From Microcebus murinus (Eukaryota; Chordata; Mammalia; Primates; Cheirogaleidae), in the NCBI RefSeq assembly GCF_040939455.1, contig NC_134108.1:51211501-51275500 (forward strand): a DNA stretch of 64,000 bases, given 5' to 3'. The translations under genes and the position numbers were made by a program. Shown in pieces: positions 27,119 to 37,386 of the stretch. Numbering within the stretch: position 1 is the stretch's first letter; every line of letters starts with the position of its first letter. Under the pieces are notes generated by a model. It saw nothing but the letters and a program-made list of their open reading frames with translations. It did no database searches and was not told the DNA's origin.

Positions 27119-30100
27119 AGAGGGTCAGTCCTTCCACCCCCAGATCTGCCGTTGACGGTTTTGGGCTTGGCTGCAGAAGACCGACGAAGGCCCGGCTTTG
27201 CCACCCCGATCACCCTCGCTGAGCCCAGGGTAACAATCAAGGTATCGGGTAAGACAGTGTCCTTTCTGGTTAACACGGGGGCTACCTACTCTGTCCTGCC
27301 TTCTTTTTCAGGCCCTACTTATCCTTCCCAGGTGTCGGTTATGGGTATTGACGGCAGTCCTTCATGGCCTCCTACTACTGGTCCTCTGACATGTCTTATA
27401 GACGACCATCCCATCACCCACTCCTTTCTTATCATGCCCTCCTGTCCTGTTCCACTTTTAGGAAGAGATTTATTAGCCAAATTAGGCACCATACTCCACT
27501 TTTCCTCAAGGACATCCGCCCTTCTCTTTCTATCCCTCTCTTCAGATTCCTCACCCACACCCACTGCCTCTCCGAAGACGTGCCCTCTCCCGCCTGAACT
27601 TGTAGACTCTCGGGTTTGGGACACCTCTACCCCAGTAGTGGCCACACACCACACCCCTGTCCTCATCCGACTCAAAGACCCTTCATCCTTCCCTTCCCGC
27701 CCCCAGTTCCCTATTTCAATGACCCACCGCAGAGGTCTAAAACCCATTATAGAACGCCTTCTGTGTGAAAAACTTTTAATCCCAACTAATTCTCCCTATA
27801 ACATACCCATTCTCCCGGTAAAGAAGCCAAACGGGTCCTACCGGCTGGTCCAGGACCTGAGGCTCTTTAAGGAGGCTGTTATCCCCATACACTCTGTGGT
27901 GCCTAATCTCTGCACTTCACTTTCTCATATTCCGCCCTCCACTGCCCGCTTTTCTGTTCTGGACTTCAAAGATGACTTCTTTGCTATCCCCTTAGACCCA
28001 GCCAGTTACAATCTCTTTGCCTTTATGTGGGGAGATCCTGACACAAATACATCTAGACAACTCATTTGGACCATCCTGCCCCAGGGGTTTGGGGACAGCC
28101 CCCACCTATTTGGTCAGGCTCTGGCCCAGGACCTACTTCAATGTCCCTTACAGCCTAGCACTGTTCTCCAATATGTTGATAATCTACTGCTCTGTAGTTC
28201 CTCTTTACAGCACTCTAAGACCCGCACTGCCTCTCTACTTAACTTCCTTGTTTCCAAGGGCTGTCGAGTGTCCTCCTCCAAAGTCCAGCTGTCCAAGCCT
28301 ACATTCAGTTATCTTGGGCTTTGTCTCACCCCCATGTCCTGGGATCTCACTGTTGACCCCCAACGGGCTCTTTGCGATCTCCAACCACCCACGCCCGCTG
28401 AACAGATTCTGTCTTTTCTTAGATTTATTGGTTTCTTCCGACACTGGATCCCTAACTTCTCTCTCCTTGCTAAACCTCTCTATGATGCAACCCATGATGC
28501 CTCTGCTGGCCCTTTACTAAACCCCCAAGCTGTCGGCCATGCATTTCTAAAGCTTCGTGAAGCTCTACTCCAGGCACCACCTCTAAGACTCCCTCATCCT
28601 AAAAAACCCTTTTACTTCTACATGGATGAGCACCAGGGCTTGGCCCTCAGTGTCCTCACCCAGCCTTTAGGCTCCTGGAGCCCACCCACCTGTACTCCAG
28701 TGGCTTATTTATCCAAACAACTAGACACCACAGTTCATGGCTGGCCGCCTTGCCTTAGGGCACTGGGCGTGGCAGCCTCTCTTGCCAGGGAAGCACTAAA
28801 GCTTTCCCTCAGACAGGACCTTCATGTCTTTTCCACCCATTGCCTTCAAGATCTACTAACTCACCGCTCATTGGAGCCCCTCACTCCCTCTAGATTACAG
28901 GAATTCCATCTCATATTCATAGAAAATCCCAACATTACCCTAACACAGTCTCCTACTTCAAACCCTGCTACTTTGCTGCCCATCCCGTCCTTAACCCTCT
29001 CCTCTCGCTCCTGCCCTGAGACGATCAATGCTGCCACCACCTCTAGGCCCGACCTCTTGGACCTCTCAGATGCAGACTTAACACTGTTTGCTGATGGCGG
29101 CTCGACCATGAGAGATGATGGCAAATGCCAGGCAGCCTATGCCTTTGTCTCGACCTCTCAGGTTACAGAGGCGTCCCGCCTCCCCAAAGGCACCACTTCC
29201 CAAACGGCAGAACAGACTCTGGCTGGACAACTTGTTCCTTCTTGTCCCCATAACCCCACTCTCACCTCTTGGTTAGATATCATACAGCACAACCTCACCT
29301 TCCTAAATTCCTCTGAAATAATCCCTAATATTTCCCACTGTTTCCTCTGTGCCTCCCTTCAGCAGCCCCTACTGGCTGCTGTCCCTCTAAATTATTCTAA
29401 CCCCCAAGCTCCCTCATCAACTCCCTCATGCTCCACTCCGCTCACTCGTGTTCCCCTTTGGGAACCTGAGCCTACAGGCCAACCCTATGCAGATCTCATG
29501 TGTTCTCTCACCTCCCACACTGACCCCGACCTACAACTTCATGGATGCCACCTTACCAACCATTCTGTGACCACGACCACCTCCCCTGCTCTGGGACAGT
29601 TCTTCTGGTGCAACGGAACACTTACCTGCTGCGTCAATACATCCACCCCGGGTCCCTGTTTCCCTGTCATGGTGGTCCCTCAATTAACTCTATATGGTGA
29701 GTCTGAGTTTGAATGGCTTCTCCCAGGGCCCCAGCCAAGACTAGCCACCTTTCTACCTGTCATGGTAAGTCTCAGCTTGGCCTCTTCCATTGTGGCCTCA
29801 GGGCTCGCGGGAGGTGCCCTGGGCCATGGTGTCATATCTGCCCAAGATTTTACAGATCTGCTGATGACTGAAAAAAGAAAAACCTGCCTTTTCCTTCATA
29901 AAGAATGCTGCTGCTATGTCGGCGAATCGGGCCTTATGGAGCAGAACATAGACAAGCTCACCAACCTGAGTAAAGACCTGCACAACCTCCGCCACTGGGA
30001 TGCGTCCCCCTTTGGCTGGATACAATTCCCTTTGGCTACCTGGCCATTGCCGCTAATAGGACCCAGTGTCATCATCTGCCTAATCTTTCTGTTTGTTCCC

Positions 30101-30229
30101 TGTCTTTTACAGTTCCTCCAGCGCCGCCTACAAGAGCTGACAGGAGTGGCGGTAAACCAACTACTTCTTCATCCATATTTTCCACTACCAACCACCCCTC
30201 CACCAACCGACCCGGCCTATAGCCCCTAA
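25580..30229 (+). CDS. Fused Gag-Pro-Pol-Env frame, 1,549 codons
   Basis: One frame without any stop from a well-placed ATG (accatggg; MGSQPSK suggests N-myristoylation) to taa at 30227. Order: matrix ~1-110; proline-rich linker with PPLY 146-149; capsid ~211-425 with the major homology region around 346-358; zinc knuckles C471-C484 and C494-C507; protease ~548-650; reverse transcriptase ~690-955; connection domain; start of RNase H 1163-1212; then SU C-terminus and TM 1213-1549. In autonomous relatives a stop or frameshift separates gag from pol and env is made from a spliced RNA; here all are one polyprotein. Protease and RT active sites are altered (N565, N868), and integrase and the SU N-terminus are absent. 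If translated it could give only one long uncleaved product ending in a membrane anchor, with no usual signal peptide. The frame may be open because the copy is young rather than because of selection. Confidence 0.9.
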   Translation: MGSQPSKIKSNTPLGCLLANLAALGLKSDIRPKRLIFYCNAAWPMYKLGNGSQWPKNGTFNFKILQDLDNFCHQNGKWWEIPYVQAFFHLRSRPFLCQTCDPSQILLALSPPPSLASSTSQPKDPLETSSTFSDPPDSLTSPPAQPPLYLGPLPPPPPPSAPPSSATACAGSLPTSPVSHHTRSHAGPSGQTLLCPLREVASAEEVVHVHVPFSLSDLSQIDKRLGSFSNDPTAYTKEFRYLTQAYDLTWHDIFVILASTLTPDEKERVWMAAQGHADQVHLTDRTTPVGAEAVPRSEPGWEYQPDTPAGQDGRTRRDRMLQCILAGLQAAAHRAVNFNKLREITQKPDENPAAFLSRLTDALIQYTRLDPTSPAGATVLATHFITQSSSDIRRKLKKAEEGPQTPIRDLVNMAFKIFNSRDKQAEAQRKARAHQKAHLQAQALVAALRPVGPGKPSTSSKATSRAPPGTCFKCGKEGHWANRCPQPRQPNKPCPACGQEGHWKSDCPLEQRSRGSVLPPPDLPLTVLGLAAEDRRRPGFATPITLAEPRVTIKVSGKTVSFLVNTGATYSVLPSFSGPTYPSQVSVMGIDGSPSWPPTTGPLTCLIDDHPITHSFLIMPSCPVPLLGRDLLAKLGTILHFSSRTSALLFLSLSSDSSPTPTASPKTCPLPPELVDSRVWDTSTPVVATHHTPVLIRLKDPSSFPSRPQFPISMTHRRGLKPIIERLLCEKLLIPTNSPYNIPILPVKKPNGSYRLVQDLRLFKEAVIPIHSVVPNLCTSLSHIPPSTARFSVLDFKDDFFAIPLDPASYNLFAFMWGDPDTNTSRQLIWTILPQGFGDSPHLFGQALAQDLLQCPLQPSTVLQYVDNLLLCSSSLQHSKTRTASLLNFLVSKGCRVSSSKVQLSKPTFSYLGLCLTPMSWDLTVDPQRALCDLQPPTPAEQILSFLRFIGFFRHWIPNFSLLAKPLYDATHDASAGPLLNPQAVGHAFLKLREALLQAPPLRLPHPKKPFYFYMDEHQGLALSVLTQPLGSWSPPTCTPVAYLSKQLDTTVHGWPPCLRALGVAASLAREALKLSLRQDLHVFSTHCLQDLLTHRSLEPLTPSRLQEFHLIFIENPNITLTQSPTSNPATLLPIPSLTLSSRSCPETINAATTSRPDLLDLSDADLTLFADGGSTMRDDGKCQAAYAFVSTSQVTEASRLPKGTTSQTAEQTLAGQLVPSCPHNPTLTSWLDIIQHNLTFLNSSEIIPNISHCFLCASLQQPLLAAVPLNYSNPQAPSSTPSCSTPLTRVPLWEPEPTGQPYADLMCSLTSHTDPDLQLHGCHLTNHSVTTTTSPALGQFFWCNGTLTCCVNTSTPGPCFPVMVVPQLTLYGESEFEWLLPGPQPRLATFLPVMVSLSLASSIVASGLAGGALGHGVISAQDFTDLLMTEKRKTCLFLHKECCCYVGESGLMEQNIDKLTNLSKDLHNLRHWDASPFGWIQFPLATWPLPLIGPSVIICLIFLFVPCLLQFLQRRLQELTGVAVNQLLLHPYFPLPTTPPPTDPAYSP
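27221..27529 (+). pseudogene. pro: Protease domain, catalytic Asp replaced
   Basis: Residues ~548-650. Sequence around the active site reads [12 protein letters not shown]; retroviral aspartic proteases need D in the D-T/S-G triad, and here it is N565 (aac at 27272-27274). The later LLGRDLL block (residues 626-632) is intact. Without Asp no activity is expected, so the polyprotein would not be processed by its own enzyme. Confidence 0.85.
27647..29215 (+). pseudogene. pol: pol remnant: RT with YVDN box, RNase H cut off, integrase missing
   Basis: Residues ~690-1212. RT shows the usual blocks: [24 protein letters not shown] with the first catalytic Asp (D798), [16 protein letters not shown], and the YxDD box as YVDN (865-868, nt 28172-28183) with the last catalytic Asp changed to Asn. 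Connection domain follows. RNase H begins with LTLFADGGS (D1172) and reaches TAEQ (E1211), then the similarity ends and Env begins. The rest of RNase H and the entire integrase (no HHCC, no DD35E) are gone. This RT cannot be expected to polymerise, and the element could not integrate by itself. Confidence 0.85.
29216..30229 (+). pseudogene. env: env remnant: SU C-terminus and shortened TM
   Basis: Residues ~1213-1549. SU part has several N-x-S/T sites and the CFLC box (1254-1257) corresponding to the gammaretroviral CxxC isomerase motif. TM part has a hydrophobic fusion-peptide-like stretch (~1391-1417, ending GALGHG), CX6CC (C1436, C1443, C1444), a membrane span (~1491-1511) and a tail of about 38 residues. 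Breaks: no signal peptide and no receptor-binding half of SU; no basic furin-type site before the fusion peptide; only 18 residues separate GALGHG from the first Cys of CX6CC, where relatives have around 60-70, so the heptad-repeat region and most of the segment called the immunosuppressive domain are missing. Not expected to be a working envelope. Confidence 0.82.
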
Positions 30230-30282
30230 CTACGCCCCCTCCTAGCAGGAAGTAGTCAGAAAGAGCGGCGCCCATTATAACC

Positions 30283-30295
30283 AAAAAGGCCGGAA
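30283..30295 (+). other. Polypurine tract (interrupted)
   Basis: aaaaaggccggaa directly precedes the 3' LTR and is the expected primer site for plus-strand DNA. It contains two pyrimidines (cc), unusual for a tract that must resist RNase H. The bases next to the LTR (ggaa) are purines. Confidence 0.7.
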
Positions 30296-30683
30296 TGTAA
30301 GGCTGGTGGCAGGGGCCCCCTCCCCTCCCTAGATGGAAAAAGAAAACTCTTAGTGACCTGACCTGCCAAGGACAAAACTGCCAGGCCCTGCTGAGAGGAT
30401 CCACACCCAGATGTCCACCTAGATAAGAATGTTTTGGCTCCTGGATTCCACAAACACCTCCCGCCCCTCCTAAAATCCCCAGCTCTTCCCGCCAAAAGTC
30501 CCTAGCCAGGCCCAAAGGATATAAAAGGCCTCAGCCCCTTCAAACTGCGGCGACTTCCGGGGCCCCGCTCTTGGGGCCCCAGAACCTCGTCCACGAGTGT
30601 ATAATAAAGCCACGTGGTTTGGCCCCCCTACTCTTTCTCTTTCTGTGTCTCTTTTCTTTTCGCCACCGCCGAAAAACCTTACA
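30296..30683 (+). repeat. 3' LTR (388 bp)
   Basis: Same length as the 5' LTR with no difference seen. TATA box at 30520-30527, poly(A) signal aataaa at 30603-30608. It would end the proviral transcript and could drive transcription into the flank. Confidence 0.97.
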
Positions 30684-30688
30684 TATAC
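30684..30688. other. Target-site duplication, right copy (tatac)
   Basis: Identical to 24367-24371; see there. Confidence 0.9.
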
Positions 30689-31043
30689 AATCAAATACTA
30701 TGATACCATAAAAAGGAGGAAGTTCACTATATGCTGATATGAAAGATCGCAAGGATTATTAAGTGAGAAAATCTAGGTTCAGTATAATGAATATATTAAG
30801 ATATTAATATTTATGTAAAAAGAAGGAAAACCATGCACAGTGATATATACTTGCATAAGCATGTAATATCTCCAGGAAAATACGTAGGAAACAGCTGTTC
30901 CTTCTGCGAAGGGAAACTGGGTGGATGAGGATGAGAGATGGAGGGGAGTTTTTCACTGTATATCTTTATGTACCTTTTGAATTTTGAATAATGCAAATGT
31001 ATCAACTATACAAAAAATGAATAAATACATTTAAATAAAAATG

Positions 31044-31176
31044 AAACCAGGCATAGTGGCTCATACTTGTAATCTCAACTACTTGGGAGGCTGAGGCAGA
31101 ATGATCACTTGAGGCTAGTAGTTCAAGACCAGCCTGGGCAACATAGAGAGACCCCATCTCTATTTAAATAAATAAG
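31044..31176 (+). repeat. Free left-arm Alu monomer (FLAM-like)
   Basis: Single Alu arm (ccaggcatagtggctcatac ... 'gagagaccccatctctattt') with an (AAAT)n tail and no right arm. Confidence 0.8.
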
Positions 31177-31194
31177 TAATTTAAAAGTGAAACA

Positions 31195-31300
31195 AATTAT
31201 CTGTGATTCAGTTTCCTCATCTATGAAATGGTTATAGTCATACTCATCTGATTGTCCTGAGATTTAAATAGAATGGTGTATGTAAAGGTGCTTTGAAAAA
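31195..31300 (-). repeat. MIR-like SINE
   Basis: 'gattcagtttcctcatctat' and 'gaaatggttatagtcatact' match the MIR core on the minus strand. Confidence 0.6.
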
Positions 31301-32355
31301 TATAAATTTTCTTCACATATATTTCTTTCTAGTATTTTAGTAATATATGGACACTTTAAGTTCTCCACATGGCTCTCAAATTTTGGAGTTTAGAACTGGA
31401 CACAATTCTGAAATTATGATAATAGTAAGTTAAATATTTGTGAAGTATTTTAAGAGTTTTCACTGTAATATGACCATAATATATAAATAAAAGGAGCTTT
31501 ATCCTGTTCTTCCTATTTCACTCTTTTTTCTTCATGCAATTTAGTATAATTTTTGCCTTTTAATAATGGGGACTTCATAGCTGCTTCAAAAGAAGGTGAA
31601 GCATGCACAGGATGACTGGAAAGGGCTTAATGAGATTATTTAGTAACTTGTAGAAAATTGTGGTGTATGGGAAAAGAAGGGAAAACAGATCATTTCAGTG
31701 TAACCCACTGAAACACTGGAGTATGAAGCCCTTTGTTTACTATGGAGAAGGAAGAAACACTATACTTTCTGGGAGAAAATTTTTGGGGGTCCTGTTACAA
31801 CACATTTAAAAAAATAATAAAAGCCAGTTTAGAAGAGTTTCTTCTTGTCAGTCCTATAGGAAAGGGGGAGATTTGAAAGGTGGTAGTACGTCATATCCCG
31901 AAGGGATGTATTTTTAAAAGAGAACCCCAGCTTTCCACATTCCAAGGGGTCCACTGAGACCATCCTACACCTCATTAAATATATGAACAAGTGTGAAACT
32001 TGGAACGTCTGTAGAGACTTTTGGCCGAGCCTGGTAGAAAAATTGGTGAGAGATTTGTGGGTCTTTGTGAAGTGGACCACAGTCTAATATAAAACCCAAA
32101 CAAATCACCTCAGGTTCTACCAAGGGAGAAGACTATTAAAAGGAGAAAATAAACCCACAATCTCTGTTGTTTTTTTTCTAATGTATATTTTTTCTCTGTA
32201 CGGTGTATGCCAAGAGACTGCAATTTATTTTCAGAATGTCTTCTCTTTCCTTTCTTTTTCTCTTCCTTCTCCTTCGATTTTTTCTTCCTCCTCCTCCTAT
32301 TCCTCCATGCCTTCTCTTTCTCCTCCTTCCTTCTCTTTGTCCTTCTTCTATATTA
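31300..32355. other. Non-genic stretch with pyrimidine tract
   Basis: No gene seen. 32245-32345 is an imperfect TTC/CTCC tract, which alone creates short open frames on both strands. Confidence 0.45.
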
Positions 32356-32357
32356 CT

Positions 32358-32580
32358 AGCTGGTAGACTTTTTTGTAAAGGGCCAGAAAGGTAAATATTT
32401 TGGGCTTTGCAGGCCAAACGGTCTCCGTTCCAAGTACTCATCTCTGCCCCATGTAGTACAAAAGCAGCCCTGACCACACATAAACAAATGGGCACAGCTA
32501 TGTTCCCATAACATTTGTTTTACAAAAACAAGGAAAACTTGGCCTACATGCTGTAGTTTATCTGCCTCTGTTCTATGTTT
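32358..32580 (+). mobile_element. hAT/Charlie-like non-autonomous DNA transposon remnant
   Basis: Blocks 'tttttgtaaagggccagaaa', 'ttgggctttgcaggccaaac' and 'gtagtttatctgcctctgtt' fit a common mammalian hAT-type MER element with inverted ends. Subfamily not assigned. Confidence 0.55.
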
Positions 32581-32679
32581 TAGTAGTTTAAGTAAAGTTC
32601 ACAGGAGAGATATAATCTTTACTAAATGTTCAGAATAAGAGGGTAGCTATTTAGAAGGAAATAAATTTGTGTCCATGCC

Positions 32680-33016
<337 letters not shown>

Positions 33017-33208
33017 TTGTCTATACCTTATATTCTTGAAAAAGCTCAAAGTTGACAAAAAAGTAAACAATGATGATATTGGACAAGAACACAGAAAAAC
33101 TATTTTTGCATCTTAAAATAGGGCAAAACCTCTCTACTAAATAAGATTACTTTAAAATGATAGATTCAACTACTTTAAACATTTTTCATAAAAACTACAA
33201 GCTAAGTC

Positions 33209-33268
33209 ATAAGACAAATGACAAGCTGGAAAAATAGTCATAAGACAAATGATAAGCTGGAAAAATAT
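33209..33268. repeat. 30-bp tandem duplication
   Basis: tcataagacaaatgacaagc... occurs twice in direct succession with one or two differences (gacaagctgg / gataagctgg). Confidence 0.85.
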
Positions 33269-33983
33269 TTGCAACTCATGTCACAGATAATGGGGATAAC
33301 TTCCTTAACATTGATTTCTACAAGTCAGTAAGAAAAATAAACCATCACTCATGAGAAAGGTGGGACAATGCTATGACTAGAATCCATAGAAAAGGAAATA
33401 CAAATAGTTGTTAAATATGTTAAAAGAAATGTTCCGCACCATCCATAATAGGAGATACACAAATTTAAATTATACTTAAATACTATTTTCACCTATCAGG
33501 TAGGCAAAACTCCAAATATTTGGTAAAACACTGGGTTGACAAGGCACTGCTTTATATTGTTGATAGAATATAAATTGGTACAACATTTATGAAAGGCAAT
33601 TTGGCAGTACCTATCAAAATTTGAAGCGCAGACCTTTTTTGATTAGCAATTCATTTTAAAGAGTTTAGTCTATAGGTATAACTAGGCATATGCAAAATGA
33701 TGTCTATACAATGTTAGTTATCTTTGCATATTTAAAACAGCAGAAACAGGAAATGACATATGTGTCCCCTAATAGACTGGCTTAATCACTTATGGCATGT
33801 CTGCACCATGGAATATTGTATATCTGTAAAAAAGAAGTAAAAAACTCTCTATGTTCTGGTATGGAAAGATTTTTGACATATATTATCAGGAAAGTAAGTT
33901 GCAGAACAGTATGGATGGTGTGCTTTTAATTATTTAAAAGAGGAAGCATAATATATATGTGTATCTGTTCATATAAAAAGTCT

Positions 33984-34311
33984 GGCCGGGCGCGGTGGCT
34001 CACGCCTGTAATCCTAGCACTCTGGGAGGCCGAGGCGGGTGGATTGCTCAAGGGCAGGAGTTCGAAACCAGCCTGAGCAAGAGCGAGACCCCGTCCCTAC
34101 TATAAACAGAAAGAAATTAATTGGCCAACTAATATATATAGAAAAAATTAGCCGGGCATGGTGGCACATGCCTGTAGTCCCAGCTACTCGGGAGGCAGAG
34201 GCAGCAGGATTGCTCCAGCCCAGGAGTTTGAGGTTGCTGTGAGCTAGGCTGACGCCATGGCACTCATTCTAGCCTGAGTAACAAAGTGAGACTCTGCCTC
34301 AAAAAAAAAAA
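33984..34311 (+). repeat. Dimeric Alu SINE, lemur-type
   Basis: Full-length, little diverged, flanked by aaaaagtct (33975-33983 and 34312-34320). Confidence 0.94.
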
Positions 34312-34509
34312 AAAAAGTCTGTGGAATGATACACAAGGAACTATTATAGTATCAGTACCTCTCTATTTGAAGGGGAGGTGGGAAGAATTGTCTGGATGGA
34401 TGATAGAATAAGAAGATGACTTTTCACTGTATGCCTTTTTATTCTTTTATTTTTAGATTCATAGGACATTGTAATGTTTTGGGTTATGCTAATAAAAATT
34501 TTGTGATTA

Positions 34510-35714
34510 TATAGTAAATCTTGAAAAAGTTTTCTAGTGTGTGTGAAAAGGACTACATAGGAGGATAAACCTTCTTTCTGTACTGTTCCTAATTAATCAG
34601 AGTAGACACAAAGAAGACACTTTTCTTAGTCTGTTTGGTATAAGGAAGTACTGGGCTGCTTTGGGAGGTAGTGAGCTCCCCATTGCTGGGCTCATTTATC
34701 TTGGGGAGCTACTGTGAAAAGGGGGAATACTCTGTCTAACTCACTTCCTTATTCCAATTCTTAGCATCTATAAATGTAAGAAAAAGGTGAAGCGAACACC
34801 ATGCATTTTCATCATACGTGGTAAGGCTTGTTGAAAAAAAAACCCAGAGATTTATGCACTTTAGAAATTAGTTTGGGGAGTCCAAAGAAGGTGACAATAG
34901 TGGAAGGAGAGCCAAAGACCCTTGGGGGTGGAGTGGGGAGAGACCCAAGCCAGGCCAGGATGAGGGCCCAAGCCCAGGGACTTGCAGAGATTCACACCCA
35001 GCTAAACAGCCCAAGTAGATGAGCAGGATACAGGTTTCAGCAATTTGCTGGCAGAACAGAACAGAGTAAAACACAACACACCACTTTCCAGAACACTATG
35101 CAATGTGCAGATGGGAAGTAATTTTTAAGGAAATGACTAGACGTTATTGACGTTGATTTTTAAATCATCCCTGTTTGTTCGGCTGGTGAAACACCTGGCA
35201 GCTAATGCTTTCAAGCACTCTAATTTGAAATCTGCTTTAGCTGATGTTTGTACCTTAGCTGGGTATGGCATCTAATACAGTAGAAGACACGCAGTAAATT
35301 TTTGATGAGAATAATGCCAGACAAAGTGCAGTGCTCTTACAGGGGGCATTTAGAAAGATCAAGGAGGTGGGATGGCAAGCCCTTCCCCCACCCTCTTTCC
35401 TTCTCCTTCCCCTTCCCTCCCTTTTCCTTTTCCTTCTCTTAAAGTCATGTCTGTAGGACTCCTGAGAAAAGACTGAGTGGTCTGTGGGGAAATATAGTGC
35501 ACTGGTGGTGCTCAGAATTTTTTAAAACTTCGCCCAGTCACATGCATTGTTCCTCCCGAATGCTGTGTTTTCAACGTGAGGAAAATAACAGTTCCCTTTC
35601 CAATTCTGTGGGGTGAGCTGGTGATCAGAAATGTTAAAGTTACCAACAGAGGTGCAGTTAGAGACCACGTACATTTGATGGAGTCAGGGGCTAAAGCAGA
35701 TTTTAAGGGATTAT
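34510..35714. other. Non-genic stretch
   Basis: Nothing recognised beyond a CCTT-rich tract at about 35385-35440. Confidence 0.4.
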
Positions 35715-36112
35715 GGCGTTATTAATTGTGCTGGTGAATTTTATGTGCCAACTTGGTGGGGTCACAGTGCCCAGATATTTGGTCTATGAGGGTGCTGTTG
35801 GGATGAAATTAACATTTAAATTGGGGGATTTTGAGTAAAGCAGATTAACTTCCATATTGTAAGTGTGCCTCATCCAATCCGTTGAAGGCCTTAATAGAAT
35901 GATGACTGACATTCCCTGAGGAAGAGGGAATTCTGCCAGCAGATGGCCTTTGCACTTGACCTGCAACATGAGCAGTTTCCTGGTCTCCAGCCTGTCAGCC
36001 CAATCTGCACATTTTGAATTTGCCAGCCTCTGTGATCACATGAGCCAGTTCCTTAAAAATCTCTCTGTATGTACATACATCCTGTTGGTACTGTTTCTCT
36101 GGGGGACCCTGA
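35715..36112 (+). repeat. Old mammalian interspersed repeat, family not named
   Basis: Blocks such as 'atgtgccaacttggtggggt', 'gagtaaagcagattaacttc', 'gaagagggaattctgccagc' and 'ctctgggggaccctgaataa' are those of a widespread mammalian repeat whose name I cannot give with certainty. Confidence 0.5.
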
Positions 36113-36210
36113 ATAATATATTAACCATCTTCTTTTTATTTTTTGTACAAATGTCATTCAAAATTATATAATAAAATTTTGCAAGTGAAACCACTTAATT
36201 CTTTTATTTT

Positions 36211-36552
36211 TTATTTATTTATTTATTTATTTTTGAGACAGAGTCTTTGCTTTGTTGCCCAGGCTAGAGTGAGTGCCGTGGCGTCAGCCTAGCTCACAGC
36301 AACCTCAAAGTCCTGGGCTCAGGTGATCCTCCTGCCTCAGCCTCCCGAGTAGCTGGGACTACAGGCATGCGCCACCAGGCCCGGCTAATTTTTTCTTTAT
36401 ATATTAGTTGGCCAATTAATTTCTTTCTATTTATAGTAGAGACGGGGTCTCGCTCTTGCTCAGGCTGGTTTCGAACTCCTGACCTTGAGCAATCCGCCCG
36501 CCTCGGCCTCCCAGAGAGCTAGGATTACAGGCGTGAGCCACTGCGCCCGGCC
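36211..36552 (-). repeat. Dimeric Alu SINE, lemur-type
   Basis: Flanked by aattcttttatttt (36197-36210 and 36553-36566), with an (ATTT)n tail. Confidence 0.94.
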
Positions 36553-37141
36553 AATTCTTTTATTTTATTCACTTTTTTTCTTTCTTTTTTAAATTTAATT
36601 TTACATTAAGTAAGTTTGTTAAAAGGCACAGAAGCTCCTATGGGGCAGGCTGGCAAGGGTTACTGACTTAATTCTGTATTATGAGCTACTGCTTTTCTCA
36701 GTTTTAATTTCCTCATCTGTAAATGAGAAAAGTATGGTAAAAATTGTTAGTCATCCATTAAAATCCATTCTTCCCTTCTTTGTGGGCACATTATCCTACA
36801 TTTCCCACCCTCTTGGCAGTCACAGGTGGTCACATGACTATGTTCTTCCCAGTGGGGTGTGAGTGGAAGGCATGTGCACCACTCTGGGCCTGGGTCTTAA
36901 AATAGTGGATGTCCTTCATCTGTGCCATCTTCTCCTTCCTGCCCGGGAGGGGTCTGTGGCCACCCAGCTTTGACCATAAAAGTGCCTCAGAGAATGGCAG
37001 AGCTGCACAACAGAAGGAACGAGAGTCCCTAAATGACTGTGCGGAACAGAATTGTGCCACTAACCTGGACCGTGCACCATAACACTGTTATGTGAATGAG
37101 GAATACATTTCTTTGCTTTTTCAGCCATTTTATTGCTAGTA

Positions 37142-37350
37142 TTTTTTTTTTTTTTTTTTTTTTTTGAGACAGAGTCTCACTCTCTTGCCTGGGCTGGAGT
37201 GCCGTGACATCAGCCTAGCTCACAGCAACCTCAAACTCCTGGGCTCAAGTGATCCTCCTGCCTTAGCCTCCCAGGTAGCTGGGACTACAGGTACTCGCCA
37301 CCATGCTTGGCTAATTTTTTCTATTTTAGTTGTTTTGGCTAATTTCTTTC

Positions 37351-37386
<36 letters not shown>

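Larger units (their letters stand above)
24372..30683 (+). mobile_element. Class I (ERV-F/H-like) endogenous retrovirus, two LTRs, internally deleted
   Basis: A 6,312-bp provirus: LTR, tRNA-Phe primer site, leader with tandem repeats, one fused reading frame, polypurine tract, LTR. Intact gammaretrovirus-like proviruses are usually about 8-9 kb. The missing part is the end of RNase H, integrase and the first part of env, and a second gap shortens the TM ectodomain. The Phe primer site and the CFLC and CX6CC motifs place it near the HERV-F (possibly ERV-Fc) and HERV-H groups; I did not test the exact family. The two LTRs look identical and the target duplication is perfect, which implies a young insertion. 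No Alu or L1 has entered it, although the flanks are full of them. Confidence 0.95.
24240..31035 (+). repeat. Old sense L1 3' end, split by the provirus
   Basis: The flanks 24240-24371 ('attggaagcaacctaaaaat') and 30689-31035 ('atgtaccttttgaattttga') read as the 3' part of an old L1 in sense orientation. If the provirus and one tatac copy are removed the two halves join without a gap, so the integration site was inside an L1 fossil. Confidence 0.6.
33040..34500 (+). repeat. Old sense L1 3' end
   Basis: Resembles old L1 3' sequence ('gacaagctggaaaaat', 'gaaaggcaatttggcagtac', 'atgctaataaaaattttgtg'). No frame survives. A 30-base tandem duplication (33209-33268) and an Alu lie inside. Confidence 0.6.

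Noticed and set aside
26413..29124. Several minus-strand and off-frame open frames within the provirus
   Set aside because: They are shadows of the 1,549-codon frame: none has a retroviral or other known motif. This includes the 142-codon frame at 27319-27747 and the 167-codon frame at 28017-28520.
25580..30229. Functional domesticated envelope (syncytin-like) in the provirus
   Set aside because: The env part has no signal peptide, no N-terminal SU, no basic cleavage site and a shortened TM, so a fusogenic role is not plausible.
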